Source: Chimonanthus salicifolius (lineage: Eukaryota; Streptophyta; Magnoliopsida; Laurales; Calycanthaceae). Taken from it: 64,000 nucleotides of DNA. This document shows positions 10,245 to 21,200 of this stretch, in pieces. The position numbers and the translations under genes were made by a program. The notes beneath the pieces are model-generated. The model ran no database searches and was not told where the DNA came from. It saw only the letters and a list, made by a program, of their open reading frames with translations. Within the stretch, counting starts at the first letter, position 1. Every line of letters begins with the position of its first letter. Location of the stretch: assembly GCA_013350335.1 (NCBI GenBank), contig CM023540.1, forward strand, positions 30,731,175 through 30,795,174, read 5' to 3'.

Positions 10245-11448
10245 ATGGGAGCTAAAAGAAGGAAAGAGAGTTTGCTGAAGTTAGTGCACCCAGGAGGGTT
10301 CGTAGAAATTCACAAGAGACCAATTACAGCAGCTGAAGTGATGAAGAAGAATCCGCGGCACTGCATCACACGCCCAGATGTGTTCAAGTACCCTTGGGTT
10401 GTTGTGCGACCGGAGTCCATTCTGAAGCCGGGAGATGTGTTCTATATTGTACCCAACCGCACAATCTATCGCCTATTGCAAGAGCATGACAATTCAAATT
10501 CGCAGAGTCCAGCGTCGTCAATAGATTCTCTCAAATACCAACTAACCCCACACCCTCGGCACCGTGACCACCTGATGTCGAACCCTCAAACGCCTAAAAG
10601 CCCAATGACACCTAAAAGATCGACCAGCAAACCTCAAATTAATTTGTCAAGTCCTCGTGTGAAATACAATTATTTTCCTGATGATGATGATGACTGACGG
10701 CGGCGGTGATAGTAATGATGAAGTGACACCTACTAACAAGACCAACATGCAGAAAAATGTGAGTAAACAAATGCCATCCAAGGTCAAATTTCGTGTCGAT
10801 CAAATTGACGACATGGAGTCATCAATAGATTCTCTCAAATACCACCAAGACCACCCAACCCCATACCCTCAGTACCATGACCACCCAACCCCATACCCTC
10901 GGTACCGTGACCACATGCAGAAAAATGACGATGATGACAGCGGCGGTGATAGTAATGATGAAGTGACACCTACTAACAAGACCAACATGCAGAAAAATGT
11001 GAATAAACAAATGCCATCCAAGGTCAAATTTCGTGTCGATCGAATTGACAACATGGAGTTATCAATAGATTCTCTCAAATGCCACCAAGACCACCCAACC
11101 CCATACCCTCGGTATCGTGACCACCCGACCCCATACCCTCGAGTGCCTAAAAGGGCAATGACACCTAAAAGATCGACCAGCAAACCTCAAGTTAATTTGA
11201 CAAGTCCTCATGTGAAATTAAATTATTTTACGGACGACGATGACGACAGCGGCGATGATAATAATGATGAAGTGACACCTACTAACAAGACCAACATGCA
11301 GAAAATTGTGAGTAAACAAATGCCACCCAAGGCCAAAAAGCGTGCCGATCAAATTGAAGACATGGCCATGAAATTCATGGAACGATTCGATCGTAGAGGC
11401 TGGGGCGCTAAGAGGTCTCTACTCAAGACCAATAGCAAGCACAAATAG
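10245..11448 (+). CDS. PADRE (DUF4228) domain protein with a repetitive acidic tail, frameshifted
   Basis: The first in-frame ATG (MGAKRRKE) opens the hallmark PADRE region: LLKLVHPGGFVEIHKRPITA, then AAEVMKKNPRHCITRPD, VFKYPWVVVRPESILKPGDV and FYIVPNRTIYRLL. PADRE proteins are short plant proteins often induced by pathogens and abiotic stress; their biochemical role is unknown. The frame stops at 10695-10697 after DDDDD (150 residues). A second frame then runs to 11448 with the same repeat units: SIDSLK, PTPYPRYRDH, TPKRSTSKPQ, NYF-DDDDD and DEVTPTNKTNMQK. Comparison with the copy at 10921-10960 shows one extra base near T10695. Without it, a single frame of 400 residues results. The 150-residue product would still be a normal length for the family, so the stop may be tolerated. 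Sequencing error, a real allele and a recent pseudogene cannot be separated here. No intron is seen. It is unrelated in function to its neighbours. Confidence 0.8.
10520..11300 (+). repeat. Coding tandem repeats in the PADRE gene tail
   Basis: A block returns with an exact 240-base spacing between its first two copies (CGGCGGTGATAGTAATGATG at 10701 and 10941). A third, diverged copy lies about 309 bases further on. Inside each block are shorter 30-base units (GACCACCCAACCCCATACCC and variants) encoding a PTPYPRYRDH motif. All spacings are multiples of three, so the array has expanded in frame. High identity between copies also makes this a place where assemblies go wrong. Confidence 0.85.
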
Positions 11449-11804
11449 CAAGGAAGGTCCAAGTTGGCATGCCATAACAGTGCATAAAGTCGGACGTTGA
11501 ATAAAAACTCTTCTAAAAGAAGCTGCTTAGTTATTTTCTGCAGTCTGTAGATTTTTATTATTATGTTTATTTAATGGTTGCGAATTAATGTTATCTTCAT
11601 AGTTTAGATTATGGGATAGATGGACTTGTACAATCTCTACATGCTTTGCCATATATATATATATAGTCTGAGGCCAACTCTCTCTCGGTTTGAGATTCTC
11701 AGACTCTCATTTGCTGGATTATTTCCCTTGGGACACTTCGTTGAATTTTTCCCTTCACAATCAATGTGAGACTCGTGCTCAAACAATGTATATATGGTAT
11801 GAGA

Positions 11805-12111
11805 CCAACTCTCTCGGTTTGAGATTTGAGATAGGGATTCTCAGACTTTCATTTACTTGATTCTTTCCCTTGGACACTATCGTTGGATTTAGGAAAGAAG
11901 GGGACTCTCTCTAGCTAGCTCTTTCGTAAATCCACCGATATTAGTCAAGGTTTGAAAGAGTGTTTGATCTCTTCTTTCCTAAATCCAGTAATAACATGTT
12001 ATTAGAGTCCAAAGCTAGAGAGAGAGTCCCTTTCTTTCCTAAATCAAAAGATAGTGTCCAAGAGAGATTCTGAGAATCCCCAATCTCAAAACTCAAACAG
12101 AGAGAGTTGGA
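11805..12111. repeat. Long fold-back (hairpin-forming) inverted repeat
   Basis: The arm at 11805-11916 (CCAACTCTCTCGGTTTGAGA, then GGATTCTCAGAC, CTTGGACACTATCG, GATTTAGGAAAGAA and GGACTCTCTCTAGCT) returns as its reverse complement at 12013-12111, with few mismatches and a loop of about 95 bases. An extra direct copy of the outer arm lies at about 11680-11790. Possible origins are a fold-back MITE, an inverted duplication or a hairpin transcript. The region lies 350 bases downstream of the PADRE gene and could be in its transcript. No matching protein frame was found. Confidence 0.75.
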
Positions 12112-12519
12112 GTAAGTCTAATGTCTTCTCTACAAAACCCAATATCAATATGATAGAAAAATCATAATCTAAACCAGAAATAGAATGCGAATCAGAAGAC
12201 TAGAAGAGAAAATTATGATTTTCTGTTGGAGAAAATAAATGGTAAGTAGTTCATAAGACAGGCCTGTAACTATAAAATATGCAATAAGCCAAGGTGAGTG
12301 CTCTAGACATGCCCAGTGGCAGCTGTGGATCACCATGATAATCAAGAAGAAAAAGTGGAAATTGGAGAAGGCGACAAAATCCTGGCAATAGATGATACAA
12401 TGCTATGTAGATATAGATGAGCCATGGGAACAACCTTTTCTTTGAGGTGATTTTCATATTTAAACTGAATGCTATTTAAAATCTAAATGAATCAACATAA
12501 TGAGTAGGAATGGAGGGAT

Positions 12520-12802
12520 TTTTTTCATGCATATTGCAAGATCAATGAACCACATTGCAGACTCCCTGGCTAAGATTGGAATATAGAAGCAGTGGCCGAC
12601 AGTGGAGCTTCTATGATTTTGGATTTGTGGTTTGGGCTGTATGGGTTCACGGTTGATTTTATTTTAGGAGCCTAGTACATATATTTCTCTTTACTGTTTG
12701 TGCTTTTGATCTTGTATAACCCTCGTACACAAGCCTCCTTATGTCTATGTACTTCACATTTTAATGAAATCATTTACAATCTCAGTTTAAAAAAAAAAAA
12801 CA
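12520..12802 (+). mobile_element. 5'-truncated LINE 3' end with RNase H tail remnant
   Basis: The frame MNHIADSLAKIGI at 12547-12588 matches the end of the RNase H domain that closes many plant LINE polyproteins (N-x-x-AD-x-LAK). It is followed by a 3' untranslated region and an A-rich tail at 12787-12800. Everything upstream of the RNase H end is missing, as expected for 5'-truncated LINE copies. A target duplication was not resolved. Confidence 0.65.
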
Positions 12803-12902
12803 TCAGAATTGCAGGAATCAATTATGACATAGAATCTCTAAAACATAATAAAATCCAATTCCATTTTATGCTTCAAACAAATAGCCAATAATGGGAAGCT
12901 TT

Positions 12903-13310
12903 TGTCAGACTATGTGGAGTCTGATTATCAGATATGTCCTGTCAATCCGGTCGTGAGTTGAGCTCCACACTGAGCTCACGAGGGGTCAAAGGGGGACAAC
13001 ACCCCTTTGTCTAGGTCAGCCCCCGAGCTGATTTTTTATTGGAGGGCAATTTTGTAATTTTACATTGCACATTGTGTAAATCCTAATTAAGGTAATATAT
13101 AATGCTTTTTTTCTGAGAGAGAGAGAAGCAAAAATTGTAATCGAGAGCCACAACCTGCTTCTCATTCGATTTCTTGCCTTTGAGCATAGTGGATCGGTGT
13201 TGATTTTATTTTTTCTGTTTTCTTCTTTGTTCGATATTATTGTTTCTGTGAGGTAGGAAAGGTATTTCCTCTCAATAATTTTCACTTTTTGAATGAACAA
13301 CATTCGACAG
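12903..13310. mobile_element. Candidate solo LTR, about 408 bp, with 5-bp target duplication
   Basis: The segment begins TGTCAGAC and ends TTCGACAG. It is flanked on both sides by GCTTT (12898-12902 and 13311-13315), a perfect 5-bp duplication as made by LTR retrotransposons. The interior has a TATA-like TAATATATAATG near 13092 and a T-rich right half, in keeping with U3-R-U5. Canonical LTRs end in CA; here one extra G follows CA. No primer-binding site, second LTR or coding region is next to it, so it would be a solo LTR. Confidence 0.55.
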
Positions 13311-13315
13311 GCTTT

Positions 13316-14505
13316 CTATCCTTAGAGGCAATTTCTAAAATTGGAGGAGACCAAGAAGAGAGCTTCCTCAAAGATTCTCCCAACTGCCATCCATCAAAGG
13401 AGGAAATGATCAAGTTTGGAAGGGCCATCGCTCCCACTGGATCAGCCCATGCTGCATGTCTACAAATCATCTTTATGGTATAACATCTATTAAAATATAT
13501 AATTTTTTAAAGTTTTGAAAAGTTTAAGAGCCATGAAATTTAATGGTTATAGGAACGCATTAGCAAACATAAAAACAGAACCTAAGAATTGTCCTATCCA
13601 GTTTCAATAAACTGTACCAGATCATAGTGTCCTGAGTCCACCCCCTATTACAAATGAAGAGCCACAGTGCTTGACCTCATATATTGTACAATGTATAAAT
13701 GTGAGTAATTACTTTAGAAATCAGGGACCTGTTAATTGATCAAGGATTTTTTCCTCTTTTAGAAAATTATATGGTAACAGGAAAAGAAAAATAGTTCGTT
13801 AATTTTTTTTTTTCTATTTTTCAGAAAAACAGAAAGCAATAAAAGGAATAGAACAGGGGTTGGATCCAATATTTTAAAAACTCAACAATTAATTAAACCA
13901 TTTTTATCACAATTTAGTTTAATTAGATTTAATCACTGGGTCAACCCACTCTGAACTATTATGGACCACGATATTGGTATAAGATCATAATAACAGAAAA
14001 CATTGTTATATTTAAAATGATAAAAAAAAAAAAAAACTAAGTTGCATGGATATGGGTACAAGGTGTTGGACTCTCTATCCAAAAAACAATTAGGACAAAA
14101 GAACATGGCACCATAATTAAATAACTTTAAATCTAAATTTATTTTGAATAAAATAAGGTGTGAAGATAACACTAGTATAAAATAATGTAGCAGCTTTACT
14201 CTAACCATTTAGGAGGCAAACATATTGATTTTTTAATTAGGTGTTAAGAAGAGAAGGTGCTACAATATTTCAAATTCAATCATGTTAGAAAACAATGTTA
14301 AGAGATAATGAAGAACAGGTGCGAGTGTCTATAAGTGTCCTAACACAAGTATGTTACACATCTTGAAGTGTTTGAGCAACATAGCCAGAAAATATGAAAA
14401 AATGGAAATCATATTGCAAACATGATACTATGGTAGCAATGATGGGAAATAATGTTTACAGTGAAAAAGAAGAAAAGAAATAAGCTCGATCACCTTAGTC
14501 AATTG
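13316..14505. other. Intergenic DNA between solo LTR and PPR gene; nothing recognised
   Basis: A GC-richer patch at 13316-13480 is open in one frame on each strand for about 60 codons, but it matches no domain I know. The rest is AT-rich. It probably contains the 3' untranslated region of the PPR gene just left of 14506. Confidence 0.5.
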
Positions 14506-16177
14506 TCAGTAGTCAATAGGCTCATTATCTGCTGCCTCAACCAAACTGCAGCAACCAGCCTCCTTCCAGACTCCCCTATCATCCATAAGCTTCCTTACCT
14601 TGTGTACACCACCCCACTCACCCAAAGAAGCATATATGTTAGAAAGCAAAACATAGTCTCCACTTTGGTCAGGTCTTATGCACAGAAGATGTTTGTTGGC
14701 TTGCTCTCCCAATTCAACATTGCCATGAACCCGACACGCCCCCAGCAAAGTCCTCCAGATAATTGCATTGGGCTCAATCTCCATTGTCTCCACAAACCTA
14801 AACGCCTCATCCAGCAAACCTGCACGTCCAAGTATGTCTACCATACACCCATAGTGCTTAATGTTGGGTTGGAGGCCATACTCATTCGTCATGAGATGAA
14901 AGTACTGGCGACCCTCTTCCACCATCCCACCATGACTACAACCGACTAGAACTCCAACAAAAGTGATCTCGTCAGGACTGAACCTCTCCCTCCTCATCTC
15001 CTCAAATAGTTCTATAGATTCCTTTGCATGCCCGTGAAAAGCCAATCCTCCAATTATCGAATTCCATGTGGAGATATCTTTCTCTTTCATCCCTCTGAAT
15101 ACCTCGACAGCTTTCCTTATACTCCCACACTTTGCGTACATGTCTATAACTGCATTTCCCATAAGAATGCTCAAATCACTCAAACCCATCTCTACAAGAG
15201 AACAATGTATCTTTTGCCCGATCTCCAGAGCCCCAGAATCTGAACATGCGGACAATAGGCTCAACAAGGTTACCTCGTCAGGGCCGTTCCCCTGCCCTTT
15301 GCATCTCTTGAAAGACCTCCATTGCCTCCAACTGAGACCCACACTGCACATAACCGGCAATCATTGCATTCCAAGACACAACGTCCTTCACAGGAACCTC
15401 ATTGAACAGTTCCCGCGCCTTTTCCATTTCGCCACGCTTTGCATACACACTTATCATAACGTTCCAAGAAACCAGATCTTTCATAGGCATTTTGTCAAAC
15501 AGTTGGCGAGCAAATGCCATTTCTCCTCTCCTTGCATAACCAGCAATCAGGGAGGACCAAGCGACCACATCCTCCTTTGCCGACCCTTGGAAAAGCAGAT
15601 TTGCGGCCTTCAAATCCCCGCAATTGGCATGCAGGTTGATGAGGCTATTCCTCACGAAATTGTCAGATTCAAACCCAACTCTCAGAATCTTGCCGTGAAT
15701 TTGGTTGGCCAGGGATACGGAAGAGAGCTTGGTGCAGGCCTTGAGAAGAAAGGGGAAGGTGAAGTTGTCGGGCTTGACGAGTCCCCTTTCCCTCTCCATT
15801 TGGGTATAGAGAAAAATGGCTTTTGAAGGACGGGAGCTCTGGGCGTAACCTCTAATCATTGTATTCCACATGAAGATGTCCGGTTGGACAATGTGGTCGA
15901 ACAGACGGTGGGCGTAGTCGATGGTCCCAGATATGGCAACAACAGAGGCAAATATAAGCTCTCGGAGTGCGGACGGGTCGGAGTTGAAGCCGTTGACGAC
16001 CATGATGGCGTGGAATTGCTTCAGAGTGCGGAAGCTGGAACACTGCTGCCATAGCCTCCACCTTCGGAACCGCTTCTGGGACTTCCGTATCATTGCATCA
16101 GCTCTGCCCTGCTTCCTTCGACGTCTGCTTCCATTTAAAACACCTTTCTCACGCAAACTCTCGCTCGCTGTTTCCAT
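14506..16177 (-). CDS. PLS-class (E-type) pentatricopeptide repeat protein, frameshifted; At5g15300-like
   Basis: PLS-class PPR proteins bind organellar RNA in a sequence-specific way and mostly direct C-to-U editing. Two overlapping frames make up one intronless gene. The 5' frame (15278-16177) holds the N-terminal LKQFHAIMVVNGF region and repeats such as PDIFMWNTMIRGYAQ, DVVAWSSLIAGYARRGEM and DLVSWNVMISVYAKRGEM. The 3' frame (14506 to about 15280) continues with PDEVTLLSLLSACSDSGALE, NAVIDMYAKCGSIRKAVEVF and NIKHYGCMVDILGRAGLLDE. It closes with an E domain (NAIIWRTLLGACRVHGNVEL, SGDYVLLSNIYASLGEWGGV). The frames join at ...AGERPDEV..., where GGG at 15281-15283 (CCC in the gene) has one base too many. 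Corrected length is 556 residues. From memory it is closest to Arabidopsis At5g15300. The start may be 16177 or the ATG at 16093 (MIRKSQKR), which matches the relative better. No DYW domain is seen. Confidence 0.88.
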
Positions 16178-17069
16178 TTATATACATTCGTGCTCTCATG
16201 TCATGCAGTAGTAATTTATAAAAATACAAAATTGCTTTGAGAAACAGCAATGTTCTATCAAATTGATGATTTTTTATCTTATACAATTTTAATAACTAAA
16301 ACCTCGTATTACTCTCTAGAGTTAATATGTATAAAGGAATATTAACTCAATACTCAGAATAAAAAATATAATATCTCAACCATTTTATAAAGTAATATTT
16401 CATACATTTAAAAAATAAAATTAATATAGAAATGACTAAAAACTCCACAAACTAAATCATCTAAACTCTAAAACGTAATTTGAGATGATCCAATGACAGC
16501 GATGGACAATAATCTAACTTCAGGTGTCACACAACCATGGTGGAAACTTGGGCTGCAAACATAGACGACCTAATGATTGCAGATGGAGATATTCAATGGA
16601 AGTTGTCTCACTTAGAGAGAAGGAAAGATAAAATGCTTTAAGTGAAAAAGATTTTATTAATAATATAATATATGCACTATGATCCCAGCCATATTACATT
16701 AGTAAATAAAGATAAATACAGATAACAGTGTTCTTGTCAAATGAATAATCTTTGAATAAGATATTGGAAGGTCTTTTCTATAAAATTGTAAAAAATTAAT
16801 TCAAATTAGATTAGAAGGTGGGTACAGTAGACGTAAAAAGTTTGAGTATTTTAACATGTCATTTCAAATAATAAACTCTATTTGATAATAAAAATTATAT
16901 GAATTGATAGATTATCATGACAATTATCATATTGTCAAAATGAACCCCATTGAATCATATTAATGTTAATTTTTAAACATCTTCTAAAAAAGCTCCTTCA
17001 TTTAAATAAAGATATGCAAATGGTGAGAAAATACACTTAAGGCGTTAGAGGAAGCAAACGACGACCAAA

Positions 17070-17323
17070 CATGGGTACATACCTTATCGGCCAGTTAAAA
17101 AAAAATTGGCCGATTTATTTATTTTATTTAAAAATAAATAAATATCGGTTGTGGGACCGGTCGATATCTCGGCTGATATTTATATCTTTTAATATTATTT
17201 TAAAAAACAACATTTTTTTAAAATGATTTGTTAAAAAAAAAGCCACTGAGATTTCCAAAAAAATTGAGGAGAGAGAAAAAATCTCGGCTGAAATATCACT
17301 TCGACTGAATTTTCTACCCCTAG
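17070..17323. mobile_element. hAT MITE of the CGGCCGATA family, about 254 bp
   Basis: The left end CATGGGTACATACCTTATCG and right end TTTTCTACCCCTAG mirror the family termini CAGGGGTACAAAT and TTTTACCCCTG. Decayed motifs (TATCGGCCAG, TTGGCCGAT, TCTCGGCTGATAT) lie near both ends. The flanks share GACCAA as an eroded target duplication (GACCAAAC/GACCAAGG). This makes it older than the copies with perfect duplications. Confidence 0.7.
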
Positions 17324-17647
17324 GACCAAGGATGTTTAAAAATTGAAAGGGAAAAAATGAAGAGGAAAATAGGAAGGAGGAAAGAGAAATAAATAAAGGA
17401 AATAACAAAGAGAAAATGATTTGGGAAATCTCAATTTCACATAAATAAGAAATTAGGATTTATAAAGTCCAAATAATAAGGAATTAATTAGTAAATTCAA
17501 AAATAAAATAAAAAATAAATTATATTTATATATAAGTATTAAGACAGACCGGACTAAATTGATCATTTAGAAGCTGAATCAGTCCTACCTAAATTTAATT
17601 CAAACTTTCAAATTATTCAACCTAACCCAACTCTAAGATAAAAAATA

Positions 17648-17827
17648 CTGTCTCTATCTCAATTTAATTGTCTTATATAAATTTTAAAATTATTCCAAAA
17701 TAATTGTTTTATTTATATTGAAATAACATAAAGAAAATAGATAAGATCATATGGAATGCTAGTTTTATATAAAAAGTTATTTAAAAAGTACAAATATTTC
17801 AAATGAGACAATTAAAGTGAAAGAGAG
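17648..17827. mobile_element. Stowaway-like Tc1/mariner MITE, about 180 bp
   Basis: The left end CTGTCTCTATCTCAATTTAA (then TTGTC) and the right end GAGACAATTAAAGTGAAAGA (then GAG) are imperfect inverted repeats flanked by TA on both sides. This matches the common plant Stowaway layout (CTCCCTCYGT...AATTGTC). No coding capacity is present. Confidence 0.7.
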
Positions 17828-18275
17828 TACTTAACCTAATTTTAACCTAATTTCAAATCATGGCTAAAGTGGAACAGAGAGTACTTAACCTAACTGTAGG
17901 TTGGGCCAAAAGTGGCCCAAGTTTCACTCATTTAGACTTTTAGAGTAAAAAAGTTATGAGATAGTCTAATGTCACACTGTCGTAACAAAATAACCTAAAA
18001 TAAATCATACGATTTTCATCCACTTGACATGTATTAATCTAATCTTTAATCCAAATAATTTGGAGGAAAGTTAGTTTTTTTTTTCTTTCTGATTATATCT
18101 GCAGGAGAACCCCTCCCACATAATAATGTGATTCTCTTAGGGTATTCTCCTTCAAAAATTTTCTTCAATCAGTCTCGTCCAAATTCACACTCAGCCGGTC
18201 GGCACTGGACAGCCATGCAAGGGTTTTAGGCACAGGAAATGGGGTTTTAGACCTCTCTCTCTCTCACGCTCTCTC

Positions 18276-21200
18276 ATGGCTCCAACTCCATTTACTTTCC
18301 TCCTCCGTTATTCCTTTCCATCTCAAAACCCCCATTTTCGCCTTCAGTTTTCATCTCTCATCGTCCTCAAAGGCGGCCCTTTTTCTTCCTCTCTTATCTG
18401 CCGGAGTATCAGTGGCGGCAGAAGCATAAGATCCTTCTCTACTTTTCCTTCTACCCACTCTCAGCCGGACCCATTACCACCCAAATGTTCAGATCCCAAA
18501 TCCACCCTTTCTGCTAGGATGAGCTTCGTCTTCGACCAAATCGAAGCTATTGAGCGTGAAAGATCCGGAAAGGACGAGGCCTTGCAGCGAATCCGATCCT
18601 GGAGAGAACAGAAGCGGAACACCCAGGCACCCGATTCGCAATCGGGTCTTCCAGGTTCCTCCGAATTGACCCCAGAAACGTCAGAGAAAAAGAAAGATAA
18701 CATCTTTGCAACCAAGGAGGTGGAGCTGGTCCATCCCTGGCCTGAATGGATCGAATTGATGGAGCGGCTGCTGCAACAGAACTATTTTGATCATCGGAGG
18801 AATGAGGAAGACCAGATGCTTTTGGATAACTCATCCGATGAAGTTGGTCTCTCTGGGTTTGTGGAAGAAGGCTTCGATTTTACAAGGGATTGGATAACAG
18901 TTCGGAATGCGTGTATTAACTTTGGGCGTGACCGGTTTGATATATTGAGGTTGTTTTTATTCCTCAATTTTATTTGAAGTGTTACTGATTTAGCTATTGG
19001 ACGGAAATTGGAGTGTATTGGGTTCATAATTACCATGATGGGAAATGTGTGAAATGCTTGGTTTTGCATAATTTTATATGGTATTCATATACAAGTGTTA
19101 AATGAATTTGAGGAATGGGAAATGAAAAATGTAGGCATCTCAGAGTGGAGATAGGTCTCCAGTAACCATGGTTTGGATGTACCCGACAGTAGAATTCATC
19201 CAAATGCTTTGGCAGAATGGATGGTTATATGTTCTTCTCTATATTTGGACAACTAGGAAATAAGTATTTAAAATGGTTGATGGCCTTCTTACATCCTATG
19301 ATTGGCATCCAGAATGGAGTTGATGTTTGTTTGAATGGACAGCACACAGGAACGTTATATCCTAACAAATGTGGCTTCTTGTTTCCATGAAAACTCATTT
19401 CCCGTTTCAGCACTGGCTTAGGCAGTGTAAGGGATACCCGTTCTTCATGTGGAAGTATTTGCATTTCAAACCATTCCTAGTTTGGTATACATCCGAATGA
19501 TATAGTGTCTTCCCATCCCAATATTTAAAAAACATAATGAGATTACAATCACATTGTAATTCTAGCACTTGAAGTTCTTTCTCAGAAAACTCTTTTCCTA
19601 GAAATTATCAGCAAATGACTTCCGGCAGATAGCAGTTATGACCTACATGTGGTGCTCTGACTCTTCCAAATGCCTGAAATTAGCATAGTTAATCAAATTT
19701 TGATCCTTAATTTTTTACCAATATGAGCACACGGGGTATGGCAAAACACACTTTATTTTTGGGAATTAATTGAATTCTGAAATGTGATGATTGGTATGTA
19801 AATTGGGTCAGGAATGATGCATGCAAGAATTCATTATCATGTGGCTGATGATACTGTTTATGTATATATATATATATATATATAATTTTTTTTTTTTTCC
19901 TGAACTTCTTGGATCAGTTGCGTCTCTGTGACTTGCTTTGGCATTTGAGATTCTAGAATGTTCTTCTGAACCTTCCATTTTTTCTCTTGAACTCCTTTTT
20001 TTAAAAAGAAAATTGTTCGTGTTGTGTCGTTTAGATTAACGCCATTTTACTCAGTATGGAATCTTATTTCGGTGATAGATTTCAGGTCACTGTCGAGGAA
20101 GGATATTCAAATTCTAGTGGGCCATGGATGCCCTAGCACCGACACTAAAGTGGTTTTCTCGGCAAAAGTGTTGAGGAAGCATGCCCATCTTGATGAAGGA
20201 GACGTATGTATTGCATGCTAAATTTCAAATGCTTTTATATGTCAGTGGTTTTTTTTTTTTTTTTAATCTTTTTGAAGAGACATGTTTGTTCTATTATCCT
20301 TTTTTCACACCTCATTTTAGTCATAGTTCATTAACTAAGATTAGGACCAAGGTCCAATTAGTTAAGAGTATCACAAAGTTATTTCTCTTCTAGCAATTTA
20401 TTCAGCTTTCTTTCATGTCCGCATGCGTTTGGCTACATTTGCTGGAATCCTTCACTGTTAGAAGGTGTATGATTCAGCAAATCCCACCACGTAGGTTTCA
20501 TAGATTTGGCATGGTATCTGAATAAATTTAAATAGGTAATTATTTTAAAATAAAATAACACCAGCATAATATAACCTGCATTTCATTTAAATAAAATCTT
20601 TTAAAACCAAGAAATAAACATTTCACTTACTTTTCATGTATTTGTTTTCTCATCCATTAATCAAGTTTCATAGTTACCTTTTTCAAAAGATGAAAAAAAC
20701 TGAGAAATAAACATTTCACTTTCTAAGTTAAAATTTAAAGTTGAAGAGGTTTTATAATGTTTTGCTATATTGAAAAACAGTGTATAGAAAGTATTAGAAG
20801 AATCCATGGAGAATCTCATGGAGAATCCACTGTTGGTGTTCATCCATCATGGGTACATTGCTCATTCCAAAGAATCCATGCAGCATGGACACTCTTGATT
20901 AGGGTTGAAGAATAAAAGGAGGAAGTAGGAGTGTTCATTTGTCTGAATCCTGCCTGAGCTCCCCCTGAGTCCAACTAAATAAATGGGCTTGAACAAGATT
21001 TTTGTCTGACGGGCTGGACTCATGCTTTTACTTAAAGCCCGTTGAGGCCCGTCGGGCTTTTAGGCCCATTTATTTATATATATTTTTATTTTATTATGTT
21101 TTACAAATTTTAAATATAACTGTATAAATTGAAAGAAGACTTAAAGGCCGGACATCTAGTAATTTTTCATCTAAAAAATTAGCCACTTGATTTTAATGGT

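Larger units (their letters stand above)
16178..18275. other. Divergent intergenic region between PPR and OZ-like genes
   Basis: This 2.1 kb region separates two divergently transcribed genes and must hold both promoters. It contains two bordered MITEs (listed separately) and is otherwise AT-rich with no open frame. The last 30 bases before 18276 are a CT-rich tract (CCTCTCTCTCTCTCACGCTC), typical of plant 5' leaders. Confidence 0.6.

Noticed and set aside
13289..13483. A 64-codon plus-strand frame crossing the solo LTR border
   Set aside because: It begins inside the LTR end and continues in flanking DNA, so it cannot be an ancestral gene. No domain was recognised.
15068..15826. A 252-codon open frame on the plus strand
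   Set aside because: It is antisense to the PPR coding region, where codon bias keeps the reverse frame open. It has no domain and its composition follows the opposite strand.
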